64,000 nt of DNA, from assembly GCF_947331445.1 (NCBI RefSeq), contig NZ_CAMZOG010000011.1, positions 1 to 64,000 on the forward strand, written 5' to 3'. The notes under the pieces were generated by a model. That model saw only the letters and a list, made by a program, of their open reading frames with translations. It did no database searches and was not told the DNA's origin. Positions 9,073 to 18,045 of this stretch are shown piece by piece (positions within the stretch are counted from its first letter, which is position 1; each line of letters starts with the position of its first letter). Source of the DNA: Parendozoicomonas sp. Alg238-R29 (GTDB taxonomy: Bacteria; Pseudomonadota; Gammaproteobacteria; Pseudomonadales; Endozoicomonadaceae). The position numbers were made by a program, and so were the translations under genes.

Positions 9073-10770
9073 ATGCAAGAAGAAAAAGATTTTACCAGTG
9101 TGTGGTGCGATCTACTGTTTGAAGAACTGTATCGCAATGGTATTCGGCAGGTTTGCCTTGCTCCAGGCTCCCGTAGTGCACCGTTGACTCTGGCTGCTGA
9201 CCGTCATAATGGTCTGACCTGCCACTGCCATTATGATGAGCGGGGGCTGGGATTTCTTGCTCTGGGAATAGCAAGAGCACTCGGAGAGCCGGTTGTTGTT
9301 ATTACTACGTCAGGCACTGCAGTAGCCAACCTTTCCCCGGCTCTTCATGAAGCTCGGGAAGCAGGCGTTCCTCTGTTAACATTAACTGCTGATCGACCGC
9401 CGGAATTGCTGGGTTGTGGTGCCAACCAGACTCTGAATCAACAGGGAATCTTTGGCTCTTGCCCAGTGCACAGTGTTTACCTTCCCAATCCAGAACCATC
9501 TTTACCTGCTCGCTGGCTGCTCTCCACCATTGATGAAGCGGTTGCTGTGCTAAAACGGCCGAATGGTGGGTGTGTACATATTAATCAGCAGTTAAGGGAA
9601 CCTCTCTACGGCAACGGGGTGAAGTTTGATCCGTTTTCCTGGCTTTTACCTGTTAAATACTGGTGCGAAGGGGATTCCCCTGTTTGTGAATGGCCTCTTC
9701 AGCCAGATCTAGTCACTGAGGATCTTGGGGGGCATAACAAGGTAGTCATTATTGCTGGTGTTTTATCTCCAGCAGAAAGCCAGTCGGTCAAGTGCTTGAT
9801 AGAAAGAACAGGTGCTGTTCTGATCGCGGATATTCAGTCTGGGCTTCATGGGCACTCTCGGGCCTTAACCTGTTCTGATCTTCTGTTGGCTAACGAAACT
9901 ATTCAGAAAGAGCTGCAACAAGCTGCATTAGTTATTCAATTCGGGCGACGTTTTGTTAGCAAGCACCTTGGGCTGTGGTTGACAGAATGGCAGGGCGAAC
10001 ATTGGTATATTGACCCTCGACAGGATCGTCATGATCCCTTTGGTTCTGTCACCCGCAGAGTGAGCAGTTCCATTGAAAGTTTTTGTCAGAATCTCAATGT
10101 GGACACTCAAGATAAAGAATGGGCCGACTCTTTGGTTCATTGTGGGCAAAAGCTTGGTGGTTATGTTGATACAGCCATCAGTACTGAGGGGGGGGTAACG
10201 GAACCCTGGGTCGTCAGGGAAATAAAAACTGCGCTGGATCAGCAGCAACTGTTTCTTGGAAGCAGTATGCCCATTCGGCTGTTCGACAGTCTGACAACCC
10301 AACCGCTGAATACCCATGTCGTCGCCAATAGAGGTGTCAGTGGTATTGATGGTTTGGTGGCTTCCGCAGCAGGACATGCCATTGGGGCTGGCCAGAAAAC
10401 AGTTCTGGTGATTGGTGACCTGTCACTGCTCCATGACCTGAATTCCCTGCATCTGGCTGCTAAACATGGCTTGCTAGTGGTTGTTCTGAATAACAGCGGC
10501 GGTAGTATTTTTAATATTTTCCCTGTTTCCAGCGCTAATGCCCGATCACAGTATTTTCAGGTTGAACATGATCTGCAGTTTACCGGGGCTGCAAATATGT
10601 TTGGCCTTAATCATTACCGACCGGAGACGCGCGCGCGTTTCAAGGCGCAGCTCTATGAAACGCTGAAAAGTTCACAGGGTGCTCTGATTGAAGTGTGCAC
10701 TCCTCCTTCTGAAGCCACTGATATGTTTGCTGGTTTTCAAACCCATGCCCGGGACATGTTATGGGATTAA
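9073..10770 (+). CDS. menD: SEPHCHC synthase MenD
   Basis: This ThDP-dependent enzyme joins isochorismate and 2-oxoglutarate to give 2-succinyl-5-enolpyruvyl-6-hydroxy-3-cyclohexene-1-carboxylate. Seen are CLAPGSRSAPLTLAA near the N-terminus, TTSGTAVANLSPALHEA, LTADRPPELLGCGANQTLNQ and a ThDP-binding block VIGDLSLLHDLNSLHLA followed by LNNSGGSIFNIFP. The frame opens at ATG 9052 inside menF, but ATG 9073 gives the family N-terminal spacing before the APGSRS block, so I prefer it. With either start it is directly coupled to menF. Length (565) is normal. Confidence 0.93.
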   Translation: MQEEKDFTSVWCDLLFEELYRNGIRQVCLAPGSRSAPLTLAADRHNGLTCHCHYDERGLGFLALGIARALGEPVVVITTSGTAVANLSPALHEAREAGVPLLTLTADRPPELLGCGANQTLNQQGIFGSCPVHSVYLPNPEPSLPARWLLSTIDEAVAVLKRPNGGCVHINQQLREPLYGNGVKFDPFSWLLPVKYWCEGDSPVCEWPLQPDLVTEDLGGHNKVVIIAGVLSPAESQSVKCLIERTGAVLIADIQSGLHGHSRALTCSDLLLANETIQKELQQAALVIQFGRRFVSKHLGLWLTEWQGEHWYIDPRQDRHDPFGSVTRRVSSSIESFCQNLNVDTQDKEWADSLVHCGQKLGGYVDTAISTEGGVTEPWVVREIKTALDQQQLFLGSSMPIRLFDSLTTQPLNTHVVANRGVSGIDGLVASAAGHAIGAGQKTVLVIGDLSLLHDLNSLHLAAKHGLLVVVLNNSGGSIFNIFPVSSANARSQYFQVEHDLQFTGAANMFGLNHYRPETRARFKAQLYETLKSSQGALIEVCTPPSEATDMFAGFQTHARDMLWD

Positions 10771-11546
10771 ATTGTATCGATCACGGAGGGCAGGGCCGTG
10801 CTCTGGTGATGATCCATGGTTTTTTGGGTTCAGGAGAAGACTGGTTGCCGGTAGTGCCTTCTTTGAAAGAGCACTTTCACTGTTACACCATCGACCTGCC
10901 TGGCCACGGAAAGAGTGATGGGATTAAAAGCCCAACAGTGAACAGAGTTGCAGATGTTGTTTACTGCACATTGAAGAATCACAACCTTCTTCCATCCATA
11001 CTTGTGGGCTATTCCCTTGGTGGCCGGGTTGCTATGGCTCTGGCGAATCGTTGGGGCGAAGAACTCTCCGGTCTTGTTTTGGAAGGTGCTCATCCGGGCT
11101 TGACATCCTTCGAAGAAAAAGAGCAAAGGCTGGTGAGTGACAGGTGCTGGGCTGAAAGGTTTAAAGCCGAAGCTGCAGAGACTGTTTTGAAGGACTGGTA
11201 TTGCCAGTCCGTGTTCAGTTCTCTATCGAGTGAGGAACGAGCGCTTCTAGTACAGAAACGCTGCACTCAAAATAGCGGTACTGAGTTAGCAGATATGCTG
11301 ATGGGGTGCAGTCTGGGAGCGCAGGAAAATCTATGGTCGTTCTTTGAAAAGGCTTCCTGCCCGGTTGGCTATCTGGTTGGTGAATATGATCGAAAGTTTT
11401 CAGCACTGAAAGAACAGTTGAGTCACCTTGCAGATATTCGTACGGCAACAGTGATGGGGGCAGGCCATAATACCCATCGTGATAACCCTGAGGAGTTTAC
11501 TGCTGCGCTTTTGGCATTGGGCTTTGTTATTGAGTTTTGTCAATAA
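10761..11546 (+). CDS. menH: SHCHC synthase MenH
   Basis: A 261-residue alpha/beta hydrolase that eliminates pyruvate from the MenD product to give 2-succinyl-6-hydroxy-2,4-cyclohexadiene-1-carboxylate. The triad is visible: Ser85 in VGYSLGG, Asp210 in GEYDRKF and His236 in GAGHNTH. The oxyanion block MIHGFLGSGEDW follows the first strand. It overlaps menD by 10 bases, indicating translational coupling. The menF-D-H-B-C-E order makes the MenH assignment firm over other hydrolases. Confidence 0.9.
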   Translation: MGLNCIDHGGQGRALVMIHGFLGSGEDWLPVVPSLKEHFHCYTIDLPGHGKSDGIKSPTVNRVADVVYCTLKNHNLLPSILVGYSLGGRVAMALANRWGEELSGLVLEGAHPGLTSFEEKEQRLVSDRCWAERFKAEAAETVLKDWYCQSVFSSLSSEERALLVQKRCTQNSGTELADMLMGCSLGAQENLWSFFEKASCPVGYLVGEYDRKFSALKEQLSHLADIRTATVMGAGHNTHRDNPEEFTAALLALGFVIEFCQ

Positions 11547-11568
11547 CAGGGATGAATACCGATAAGCC

Positions 11569-11606
11569 ATTTCCTAAAGAGCCTGTTACTAGGTTTTTTA
11601 GGAAAT
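11569..11606. other. Hairpin between menH and menB
   Basis: Ten-base inverted repeat ATTTCCTAAA (11569-11578) and its complement (11597-11606), 18-base loop, in the only sizeable gap of the men operon (98 bases). It could moderate read-through or protect the menB message. No U-tract follows, so it is not a good terminator. Confidence 0.35.
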
Positions 11607-11644
11607 TGTTGTTATCCCACCTGAAGTAAACTGAAGATAGATTT

Positions 11645-12487
11645 ATGACCACATCTCCTGTTCGTGATGCTCTTGCCTGGAACTGCTGCACTGAAGACTA
11701 TGAAGATATTCTTTACCACAAGGCAGAAGGCATTGCCCGAATCACCATTAACCGCCCACGGGTACATAATGCGTTCCGTCCGTTGACTGTTATGGAAATG
11801 CAGAAAGCACTGGACGACGCTCGTCGTGATAGTGATGTCGGCGTTATCATTCTCTGCGGTGCAGGTGGTAAAGCTTTTTGTTCCGGTGGAGATCAGAGGA
11901 TTCGTGGTGATTCCGGCTACAAAGATGATAAGGGTGTTCATCACCTGAATGTTCTGGATTTTCAGCGTCAGATTCGCACCTGTCCTAAGCCTGTAGTGGC
12001 CATGGTTGCTGGTTATTCCATTGGTGGCGGCCATGTTCTGCATATGATCTGTGATTTAACCATTGCGGCTGAGAATGCTGTTTTTGGACAGACCGGTCCG
12101 AAGGTTGGGTCTTTTGATGGCGGTTATGGCGCCAGCTATATGGCTCGTTTGGTTGGTCAGAAGAAAGCCCGTGAAATCTGGTTCCTGTGTCGCCAGTATT
12201 CTGCCCAGGACGCACTGGATATGGGGCTGGTCAACACTGTTGTTCCTCTGGAAGAGCTGGAAGAAGTGACCGTGGAATGGTGTCGTGAGATGCTGCGTAA
12301 TTCTCCACTGGCGCTGCGTTGCCTGAAATCTGCCCTGAACGCTGACTGTGATGGTCAGGCAGGGCTTCAGGAACTGGCCGGTAATGCAACCATGCTGTTT
12401 TACATGACTGCGGAAGGTCAGGAAGGTCGTAACGCGTTCGTTGAAAAGCGTGATCCCGACTTCAGCCGCTTTCAGCGCAATCCTTAA
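11645..12487 (+). CDS. menB: 1,4-dihydroxy-2-naphthoyl-CoA synthase MenB
   Basis: A 280-residue crotonase-fold enzyme closing the second ring of the naphthoquinone from O-succinylbenzoyl-CoA. Characteristic blocks are [43 protein letters not shown] (oxyanion loop) and [18 protein letters not shown], the MenB signature including the catalytic Asp of SFDGG. Length is typical. Its stop overlaps the menC start (TAATG). Confidence 0.95.
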   Translation: MTTSPVRDALAWNCCTEDYEDILYHKAEGIARITINRPRVHNAFRPLTVMEMQKALDDARRDSDVGVIILCGAGGKAFCSGGDQRIRGDSGYKDDKGVHHLNVLDFQRQIRTCPKPVVAMVAGYSIGGGHVLHMICDLTIAAENAVFGQTGPKVGSFDGGYGASYMARLVGQKKAREIWFLCRQYSAQDALDMGLVNTVVPLEELEEVTVEWCREMLRNSPLALRCLKSALNADCDGQAGLQELAGNATMLFYMTAEGQEGRNAFVEKRDPDFSRFQRNP

Positions 12488-13593
12488 TGACTGTTGGTAT
12501 GCAAAGCTTTGACATGAAAGTGTCGGTATACCAATGGTCCCTGCCGCTGTCTGGTTCCCTGCCTGGGTGCCCAGACGGTGAGCGGCAGGGTCTGCTTCTG
12601 TGGCTGGAAAAAGATGAAGGTGATGGTCTCGGAGATTGTGCGCCATTGCCTGGTTTTAGTCAGGAAACTCTGACAGAAGCAAAGGATGCTTTGGTTACCT
12701 GTGCTCGCTTGCTCGCTGAAAATCCTGCGATGTTTAAGGATATAAGCGAGCATGGATTACAGAACACGATTGCAGATTCTTTAATGTGGCCGTCATCGGT
12801 TATTTTTGCAGTTGAGTCTGCGGTTGACGAACTTGATTTCACCGAGTCCAATAGTTTATATCACCCAGAACCGTCGGTTTGTCGGTTGCTTGCAGGGGAT
12901 AATCAACAGGTTCTGTCTGTCGCGAAGTCTGTAGAGTCGGAAACAAAACTGGTTAAAGTAAAAGTATCCCGTCAGTCTGTCACCGACGACATAGCACTGG
13001 TTGAACAGTTGGATAGCTGTTTGCCTGATGATGTGGAAATCAGACTTGATGGAAACCGACGCTGGAATCTGAATCAGGCTTTGGAGTTTTCCAAAGCTAT
13101 ACCTCGCAACCGAATAAGCTTTATTGAAGAACCTTTGGCTGAGGTTGAGCAACTTCCAGAATATGTTTCCAAGGGGGGGCTGCCAGTTGCTCTGGATGAA
13201 AGTCTTCACACAGGAAATATCTGGGGTACGGGTTGCCCTGGCGTTTTCGATGGGTTAGCGGCACTTGTTGTAAAGCCAACACTGGCTGGTGGCGTTTATC
13301 GTTGTCGACAGCTTGCTGAGTTTGCCAGAATGCATAAACTTGAACTGGTTATCAGCTCATCCTATGAAAGTAATATCGGAATAGGTACCCTTGTTCGTCT
13401 GGCTGAAAGTGTGGCTCCATGCACAGCTTCTGGCCTCGATACACTGAGTGTTTTTCAAAAGCGGCTTGTACACGGATCTCAGGGGCCTTGTTCTGAAACA
13501 GCGCCATTGCTACTCCGTGAGCAACAAGAATTCTATGAGAAAGTAGTCCTTCGTGAACAACTGCAACTTATCTGGTCCAGCTATAACCCCTGA
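12487..13593 (+). CDS. menC: o-Succinylbenzoate synthase MenC
   Basis: A 368-residue enolase-superfamily enzyme that dehydrates the MenH product to o-succinylbenzoate. Seen are the KVKVS block with the general-base lysine, RLDGNRRW, FIEEPL and ALDESL giving the three metal-binding acidic residues, VVKPTLAGG with the second catalytic lysine, and ISSSYESNIG. It begins at an ATG overlapping the menB stop by one base, and its last 41 bases overlap menE. Gammaproteobacterial MenC is usually about 320 residues, so this copy is slightly long. Confidence 0.9.
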   Translation: MTVGMQSFDMKVSVYQWSLPLSGSLPGCPDGERQGLLLWLEKDEGDGLGDCAPLPGFSQETLTEAKDALVTCARLLAENPAMFKDISEHGLQNTIADSLMWPSSVIFAVESAVDELDFTESNSLYHPEPSVCRLLAGDNQQVLSVAKSVESETKLVKVKVSRQSVTDDIALVEQLDSCLPDDVEIRLDGNRRWNLNQALEFSKAIPRNRISFIEEPLAEVEQLPEYVSKGGLPVALDESLHTGNIWGTGCPGVFDGLAALVVKPTLAGGVYRCRQLAEFARMHKLELVISSSYESNIGIGTLVRLAESVAPCTASGLDTLSVFQKRLVHGSQGPCSETAPLLLREQQEFYEKVVLREQLQLIWSSYNP

Positions 13594-15676
13594 AGGGTGT
13601 CCACTTGCACGGCAGGTTTCCAAAAATCCTGATGCTGTCGCTATTATGGCCGGGGAGTTGTACTGGACATGGCAGGAACTGGATCACCGTGTGCAGGATA
13701 TGGCCTGTGGCCTCATTGAAGCAGGAGTTGAGAGTGGTCAGGTTTTGGCTGTTTCATCGGCAAACAGCCCAATGCTGGTGGTTTTGACCCTGGCTTGTCT
13801 TCGGGCCGGCATTATTATTCTGCCTCTGAACCCTCGTTTTCCTGAAGACAAAATCCAGAACATTGCTGAACATGCAGGAGTTTCAGCCTTCTGGAGTGAT
13901 GATAATGTCATGAAAGAGAGCTGGTCAGAAATTATGCTCCCTGACAACCTTCATAATCTGAAAGGTAAGGACCAGACATTTCAGTGGGATGATAATCGCG
14001 TATCCACTCTGGTTATGACATCCGGCAGTAGCGGATTGTCTAAAGCTGTTGCCCACAATTTTTCCTGTCACAGAGTCAGTGCACAAGCTTCTCAAGCGAT
14101 TATTCCGTTAACTGAGAATGACAGCTGGCTGCTGTCATTGCCCTTGTATCATATTGGTGGCCTGGCGCTTTTGTTTCGTTGCCTGTTGTCTGGCGCTTCT
14201 ATTGTATTTCCTGATCATCGTTCTGATCTCGCGCAGACTCTTATCAAGCGACGGGTAACCCATGTTTCCATGGTAAATACCCAGCTTTATCGTTTGCTCA
14301 ATGATGACAGTTTTGCTTTCGGGAAAAGTGAAGTGAGTACATTGTTAATGGGAGGCGGATATGTTTCCGGTGCCCTTGCGGAGCAGGCTCAGGCTCACGG
14401 TGTGAAGGTTCTGACCACTTATGGCATGACAGAAATGGGCTCTCAGATTTGCACTGGACAACCGTCATTTCTTGCTTCAGGAGCTTTAACCTCTGGTTCT
14501 CCTCTTCCTCATTGTGAGGTGAATATTTCAGGGCGTGGAGAGATTCGTGTACGTGGTGCATCACTGTTTCTTGGCTACTGGCACAGAGGGGTATTGAATC
14601 GTCCGATAACAGACGATGGCTGGTTTTGTACCGGAGATACTGGTATCTGGTTTGGTGACCAGATACAAATTAATGGTCGTATTGATAACCAGTTTATTTC
14701 CGGAGGCGAAAATATTCAGCCGGAAACTATTGAGCGTGTGTTGCTGGAAATGTCTGATATAGAACAGGCCATAGTGGTTCCTGTTTCTAATCTGGAGTAT
14801 GGTCGTCGCCCGGTTGCTTTTGTACAGAGCAAAAACAAACCTGAAAACGAAGTGTGGCGGTTATATCTGAAACGCCGGTTACCGGGCTTTATGGTGCCCG
14901 ATCAATTTTTACCCTGGCCAGATTGTAAGGGTGATATGAAAAATTCTTCCCAGCTGAAAGTGAATAGGCGTAAGTTGGAAAAACTGGCTGAAAAATTGTC
15001 GTGTCATGAAAAATATCAAAGGTCATCTCAGCCTGTGTCGGAGCAAACTATGATGGAGGATTCTGATAACGCAGTGTCTGCCTCTGTTGATTTGCCAAAG
15101 AACGCAGCCCCAGTTACCCGTGCGTTTATTGCCTATATGTTGCCCCTTGATCTGGCGGCAGCTGTGCATAAAAAAGTGAGACGGTTCGGGCCGGCAGGTG
15201 ATAATCGCCGTGTACGATGGACACCGCCTCAGAACTACCATCTTACGCTGCGCTTTTTAGGGGACAGCTCTCCTGAACAGTTGCATGCTGTTGCAGAACA
15301 GTTGCGCCAGCGTTTGACAGATTTCCAGCCTTTTGTCTGTATGAGCGGGGGAGTCGATTATCTTCCCAGCCACAATCATCCGCGGGTGATGACTCTCAAA
15401 ATTCACTCCGGTCGGCGGATGGAAGACTTACATTCCCTTTGTGAAGACATTGCCTTGAAAGTAGGCTTCGGGCCGGATAAACGCCTGTTTCGCCCCCATG
15501 TGACTCTAGCACGTACTGGTGGTATTGAACGTAGTCATCTCGGAAGTTCTGCTTTCAGCATACCCTGGAGGTTACCGGGGTATCGCTTGCAGGTTGGCGA
15601 GGTTGCACTGGTTTCCAGTGAGTTGAGCAGGGATGGAAGCCGCTACAAAATACTGGAGTCTTTCCCTCTGGCTTAG
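13553..15676 (+). CDS. menE: Fusion of O-succinylbenzoate-CoA ligase MenE and a ThpR-type 2H phosphoesterase
   Basis: A 707-residue two-domain protein. Residues 1 to about 480 are an adenylate-forming ligase (MenE): TSGSSGLSKAVAHN (ATP loop), TYGMTEMG, CTGDTGIW and GGENIQPETIE, with a C-terminal lysine near LKVNRRKLEK. It activates O-succinylbenzoate with CoA. After a linker, about 520-707 match ThpR/LigT RNA 2',3'-cyclic phosphodiesterase, with two H-x-T motifs: His563 in HLTLRFLG and His649 in HVTLAR. The frame is uninterrupted. The start is GTG 13553, overlapping menC by 41 bases. An internal ATG at 15050 (codon 500) has GGAG at 15040-15043, so a separate ThpR may also be made. The link between the two activities is unexplained. 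Confidence 0.88.
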   Translation: MNNCNLSGPAITPEGCPLARQVSKNPDAVAIMAGELYWTWQELDHRVQDMACGLIEAGVESGQVLAVSSANSPMLVVLTLACLRAGIIILPLNPRFPEDKIQNIAEHAGVSAFWSDDNVMKESWSEIMLPDNLHNLKGKDQTFQWDDNRVSTLVMTSGSSGLSKAVAHNFSCHRVSAQASQAIIPLTENDSWLLSLPLYHIGGLALLFRCLLSGASIVFPDHRSDLAQTLIKRRVTHVSMVNTQLYRLLNDDSFAFGKSEVSTLLMGGGYVSGALAEQAQAHGVKVLTTYGMTEMGSQICTGQPSFLASGALTSGSPLPHCEVNISGRGEIRVRGASLFLGYWHRGVLNRPITDDGWFCTGDTGIWFGDQIQINGRIDNQFISGGENIQPETIERVLLEMSDIEQAIVVPVSNLEYGRRPVAFVQSKNKPENEVWRLYLKRRLPGFMVPDQFLPWPDCKGDMKNSSQLKVNRRKLEKLAEKLSCHEKYQRSSQPVSEQTMMEDSDNAVSASVDLPKNAAPVTRAFIAYMLPLDLAAAVHKKVRRFGPAGDNRRVRWTPPQNYHLTLRFLGDSSPEQLHAVAEQLRQRLTDFQPFVCMSGGVDYLPSHNHPRVMTLKIHSGRRMEDLHSLCEDIALKVGFGPDKRLFRPHVTLARTGGIERSHLGSSAFSIPWRLPGYRLQVGEVALVSSELSRDGSRYKILESFPLA
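15040..15052 (+). promoter_or_regulatory. Internal ribosome site and ATG before the ThpR domain of menE fusion
   Basis: GGAG at 15040-15043, six bases, then ATG at 15050 in the same frame, precisely in the linker between the MenE and ThpR domains. This could produce a free ThpR of 208 residues in addition to the fusion. Confidence 0.45.
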
Positions 15677-15702
15677 GTTCTGTTGACGTTAGGTTATCGA
15701 TC

Positions 15703-15754
15703 CCAGCATTCCCGAGCGTGTTTACAGCTAGGCGCAGCTCCGCTGGAATGCTGG
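15703..15754. repeat. Inverted repeat downstream of menE fusion
   Basis: CCAGCATTCC (15703-15712) and its exact complement GGAATGCTGG (15745-15754) enclose 32 bases that contain a smaller AGCT-type inverted repeat. It resembles a REP-type extragenic palindrome. It may stabilise or terminate the men transcript; the right arm is followed by CCCCTTT, a weak T-tract. Confidence 0.5.
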
Positions 15755-15803
15755 CCCCTTTCAAGGGCTGCAACGACTCTGTAAATTCATGTAGGTTTTG
15801 GTG

Positions 15804-15839
15804 CGCTTGTTTCGGTTTCTACGCTTGTTTCGGTTTCTA
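15804..15839. repeat. Tandem duplication of an 18-base unit
   Basis: CGCTTGTTTCGGTTTCTA occurs twice head to tail (15804-15821, 15822-15839) in the spacer before ubiU. Confidence 0.7.
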
Positions 15840-15922
15840 CAAGTGTTGACTGCTATCAATACTATAAAACTCCATAGCAGGTAAAGTGCTTTTTACTTAT
15901 GCACTGAAATCTGGGGTTGCTC

Positions 15923-16918
15923 ATGGAGTTAGTTTGTCCCGCGGGTAGTCTCCCGGCATTAAAGGCTGCTGTTGATCATGGGGCTGATGCGGTTTACATC
16001 GGCTTTCGCGATGATACTAATGCCCGCCATTTCGCGGGGCTGAATTTTAATGAGGCCAAAGCCCGCAAGGCACTGCAATACGCCCGGGATAAAGGCGTGA
16101 AAGTGCTGGTGGCGATTAACACTTTCCCCCATCCCGCTGGCTGGTCTCGCTGGACCTCTTCTGTCGATGCTGCCGCAGACCTTGGGGTGCATGCCATCAT
16201 TGCCGCCGATCCGGGAGTGCTTGGTTACGCACGGGATAAACACCCTGAGATGCGGCGGCATCTCTCAGTGCAGGCTTCGGCCACAAATCTTGGCGCGTTG
16301 GCGTTTTATCACGAGAGATTTGATGTTACCCGTGCCGTATTGCCTCGGGTGTTATCGCTTTCTCAGGTGCAGGCTCTTGCTGAAAAAAGCCCTGTAGAGC
16401 TTGAAGTCTTTGCCTTCGGCAGTTTGTGCATTATGGCCGAAGGCCGCTGTTGGTTGTCTTCCTATCTCACCTCAGAGTCACCTAACACAGTGGGTGCCTG
16501 CTCGCCGGCGCGGTATGTACGCTGGGAGGAACAGGGAGCTTCCATGGATACCCGGTTAAATGGTGTGTTAATTGATCGTTTCGACCCTGAAGAACGGGCA
16601 GGGTATCCAACTCTTTGTAAAGGGCGTTATCAGGTTAAAGGGGAAACCCTGCACGCTCTGGAAGAGCCAACAAGTTTGAACACTCTTGGGCTCATTCCAG
16701 AGCTGGAGCGGGCAGGTATTACTGCGGTAAAGATTGAAGGGCGACAGCGTAGCCCAGCTTACACAGCAGAGGTGACGCAGGTATGGCGTGAAGCGCTTGA
16801 TGCTTATAAAGCGAACCCTGAAACTTTCTCTCCCCAAGCCAGCTGGCAAAAATCTCTGGCTGGGTTGTCGGAAGGATGTCAAACAACGCTGGGTGCCTAT
16901 CACCGGGCCTGGCAGTAG
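15923..16918 (+). CDS. ubiU: UbiU, O2-independent ubiquinone hydroxylation subunit
   Basis: A 331-residue member of peptidase family U32 (YhbU). With UbiV it hydroxylates ubiquinone precursors without oxygen, probably using prephenate as oxygen donor. The four iron-sulfur ligands fall exactly where E. coli UbiU has them: Cys169, Cys176, Cys193 and Cys232 (blocks FGSLCIMAEGRC, GACSPAR, YPTLCKGRY). The N-terminus MELVCPAGSLPALKAAV also matches. A TTG at 15917 extends the frame by two codons; ATG 15923 with GGGG upstream was chosen. The next gene, ubiV, starts 17 bases after its stop. Confidence 0.95.
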   Translation: MELVCPAGSLPALKAAVDHGADAVYIGFRDDTNARHFAGLNFNEAKARKALQYARDKGVKVLVAINTFPHPAGWSRWTSSVDAAADLGVHAIIAADPGVLGYARDKHPEMRRHLSVQASATNLGALAFYHERFDVTRAVLPRVLSLSQVQALAEKSPVELEVFAFGSLCIMAEGRCWLSSYLTSESPNTVGACSPARYVRWEEQGASMDTRLNGVLIDRFDPEERAGYPTLCKGRYQVKGETLHALEEPTSLNTLGLIPELERAGITAVKIEGRQRSPAYTAEVTQVWREALDAYKANPETFSPQASWQKSLAGLSEGCQTTLGAYHRAWQ

Positions 16919-16935
16919 CTCAAAGGATTATACTT

Positions 16936-17832
16936 ATGGAAATTACTCTTGGGCCACTGCTGTATTTCTGGCCGAAAGATCGTGTTATTTCTTTTTATCG
17001 GGATGTGTGTGAGTGGCCGGTTAACCGTGTTTATCTCGGAGAGACTGTTTGTAATAAACGCCGTCAGATGAAGCTGGGTGATTGGCTAGCCATCGGTGAG
17101 GAGCTCCAAAGCGCAGGGAAAACAGTTGTGCTTTCCACTCTGGCTCTGCTTGAAGCTGCCTCGGACCTGGCGGCTCTGAAAAAAGTCTGCGATAACGATC
17201 GCTTCCACGTGGAAGCGAATGATATGGCAGCTGTTCATAAACTCTCACAAGCAGGCATCCCCTTTACTACCGGACCATTGTTTAATATCTACAACGCTTA
17301 CACTCTGAAAGAGTTGATTGATTGTGGATTGGAACGGTGGACGTTACCCCTTGAACTGTCGGCCACTGATTTGTATTGCATTCTTGGACAGGCTGATGAG
17401 CTGGGATTAACCGATAAGTTTTCTACAGAAGTGTTTGTCTGGGGCATGATGCCTTTAGCGGTGTCGGCCCGTTGCTTTACTGCCCGTGCTCACGATTTAC
17501 CGAAAGATGATTGTCAGTTTGTCTGTATGCAGTACCCGGAAGGGTTGCCTGTATACAGTCAAGAAAACGACAGGGTGTTTACTTTAAATGGTATTCAAAC
17601 CCAGTCAGGCCGTTGTCTGAATCTGCTTGGTGACGTACCGGCTATGGCCGCTAGCGGTGTTGATGCCGTACGTGTTTCTCCTCAGCCTGATGGTACCAAA
17701 GAGGTTGTACTATCTCTGGTAGACCAGGTTTCTGGTGTTGGTGAGCATGAATTGGTTCACCCTGCCGGCTGCTGTCAAGGGTATTGGCATGGTAAAGCTG
17801 GAATGGTGCCAATGGTTGATATCACACCGTAA
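16936..17832 (+). CDS. ubiV: UbiV, O2-independent ubiquinone hydroxylation subunit
   Basis: A 298-residue U32-family protein (YhbV), partner of UbiU in a heterodimer carrying two 4Fe-4S clusters. The ligands expected from E. coli are present at the same positions: Cys39 (GETVCNKRR), Cys180 (SARCFTARAH), Cys193 and Cys197 (DDCQFVCMQY). The frame is open from 16876 inside ubiU, but ATG 16936 with AAAGGA nine bases upstream gives the family start MEITLGPLLYFW. It is co-transcribed with ubiU. Confidence 0.95.
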   Translation: MEITLGPLLYFWPKDRVISFYRDVCEWPVNRVYLGETVCNKRRQMKLGDWLAIGEELQSAGKTVVLSTLALLEAASDLAALKKVCDNDRFHVEANDMAAVHKLSQAGIPFTTGPLFNIYNAYTLKELIDCGLERWTLPLELSATDLYCILGQADELGLTDKFSTEVFVWGMMPLAVSARCFTARAHDLPKDDCQFVCMQYPEGLPVYSQENDRVFTLNGIQTQSGRCLNLLGDVPAMAASGVDAVRVSPQPDGTKEVVLSLVDQVSGVGEHELVHPAGCCQGYWHGKAGMVPMVDITP

Positions 17833-17850
17833 AATACTTTTCTCCGGGCA

Positions 17851-17981
17851 TTAAAAAGCCCCAACTTTCGTTGGGGCTACATACTCAATCGCATTCGAGT
17901 ACGGAGATATGCAAAGCACTGTAAAGAAATAGCGGGCTACGACCCCCGGTCTTTCAATCTGTCGTAAGACAGTCTCCTTGG
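17851..17981 (-). ncRNA. Candidate structured small RNA on the minus strand
   Basis: The stem AGCCCCAAC/GTTGGGGCT (17857-17865, 17870-17878; loop TTTC) is followed by a T-run only when read on the minus strand, where no protein gene ends. Reading upstream on that strand, small hairpins occur: CTGTC-TTAC-GACAG, CGGG-CCCG and ACTC-GAGT. A promoter-like pair TTGTAA (complement of 18010-18015) and TAGGAT (complement of 17988-17993) with a 16-base spacer would start an RNA of about 130 bases near 17981. I do not recognise the family. The antiparallel position to the ubiV 3' end and the lysR leader suggests either could be targeted; this is inference. Confidence 0.42.
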
Positions 17982-18045
17982 TTGCTTATCCTATCTTCAA
18001 AGAGATTCATTACAATAGCATTGTTGTATTTCAGAAATTCAGCTG

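Noticed and set aside
15703-15839. CRISPR-like repeats downstream of menE
   Set aside because: Only one palindrome and one two-copy tandem repeat; no regular spacing and no cas gene.
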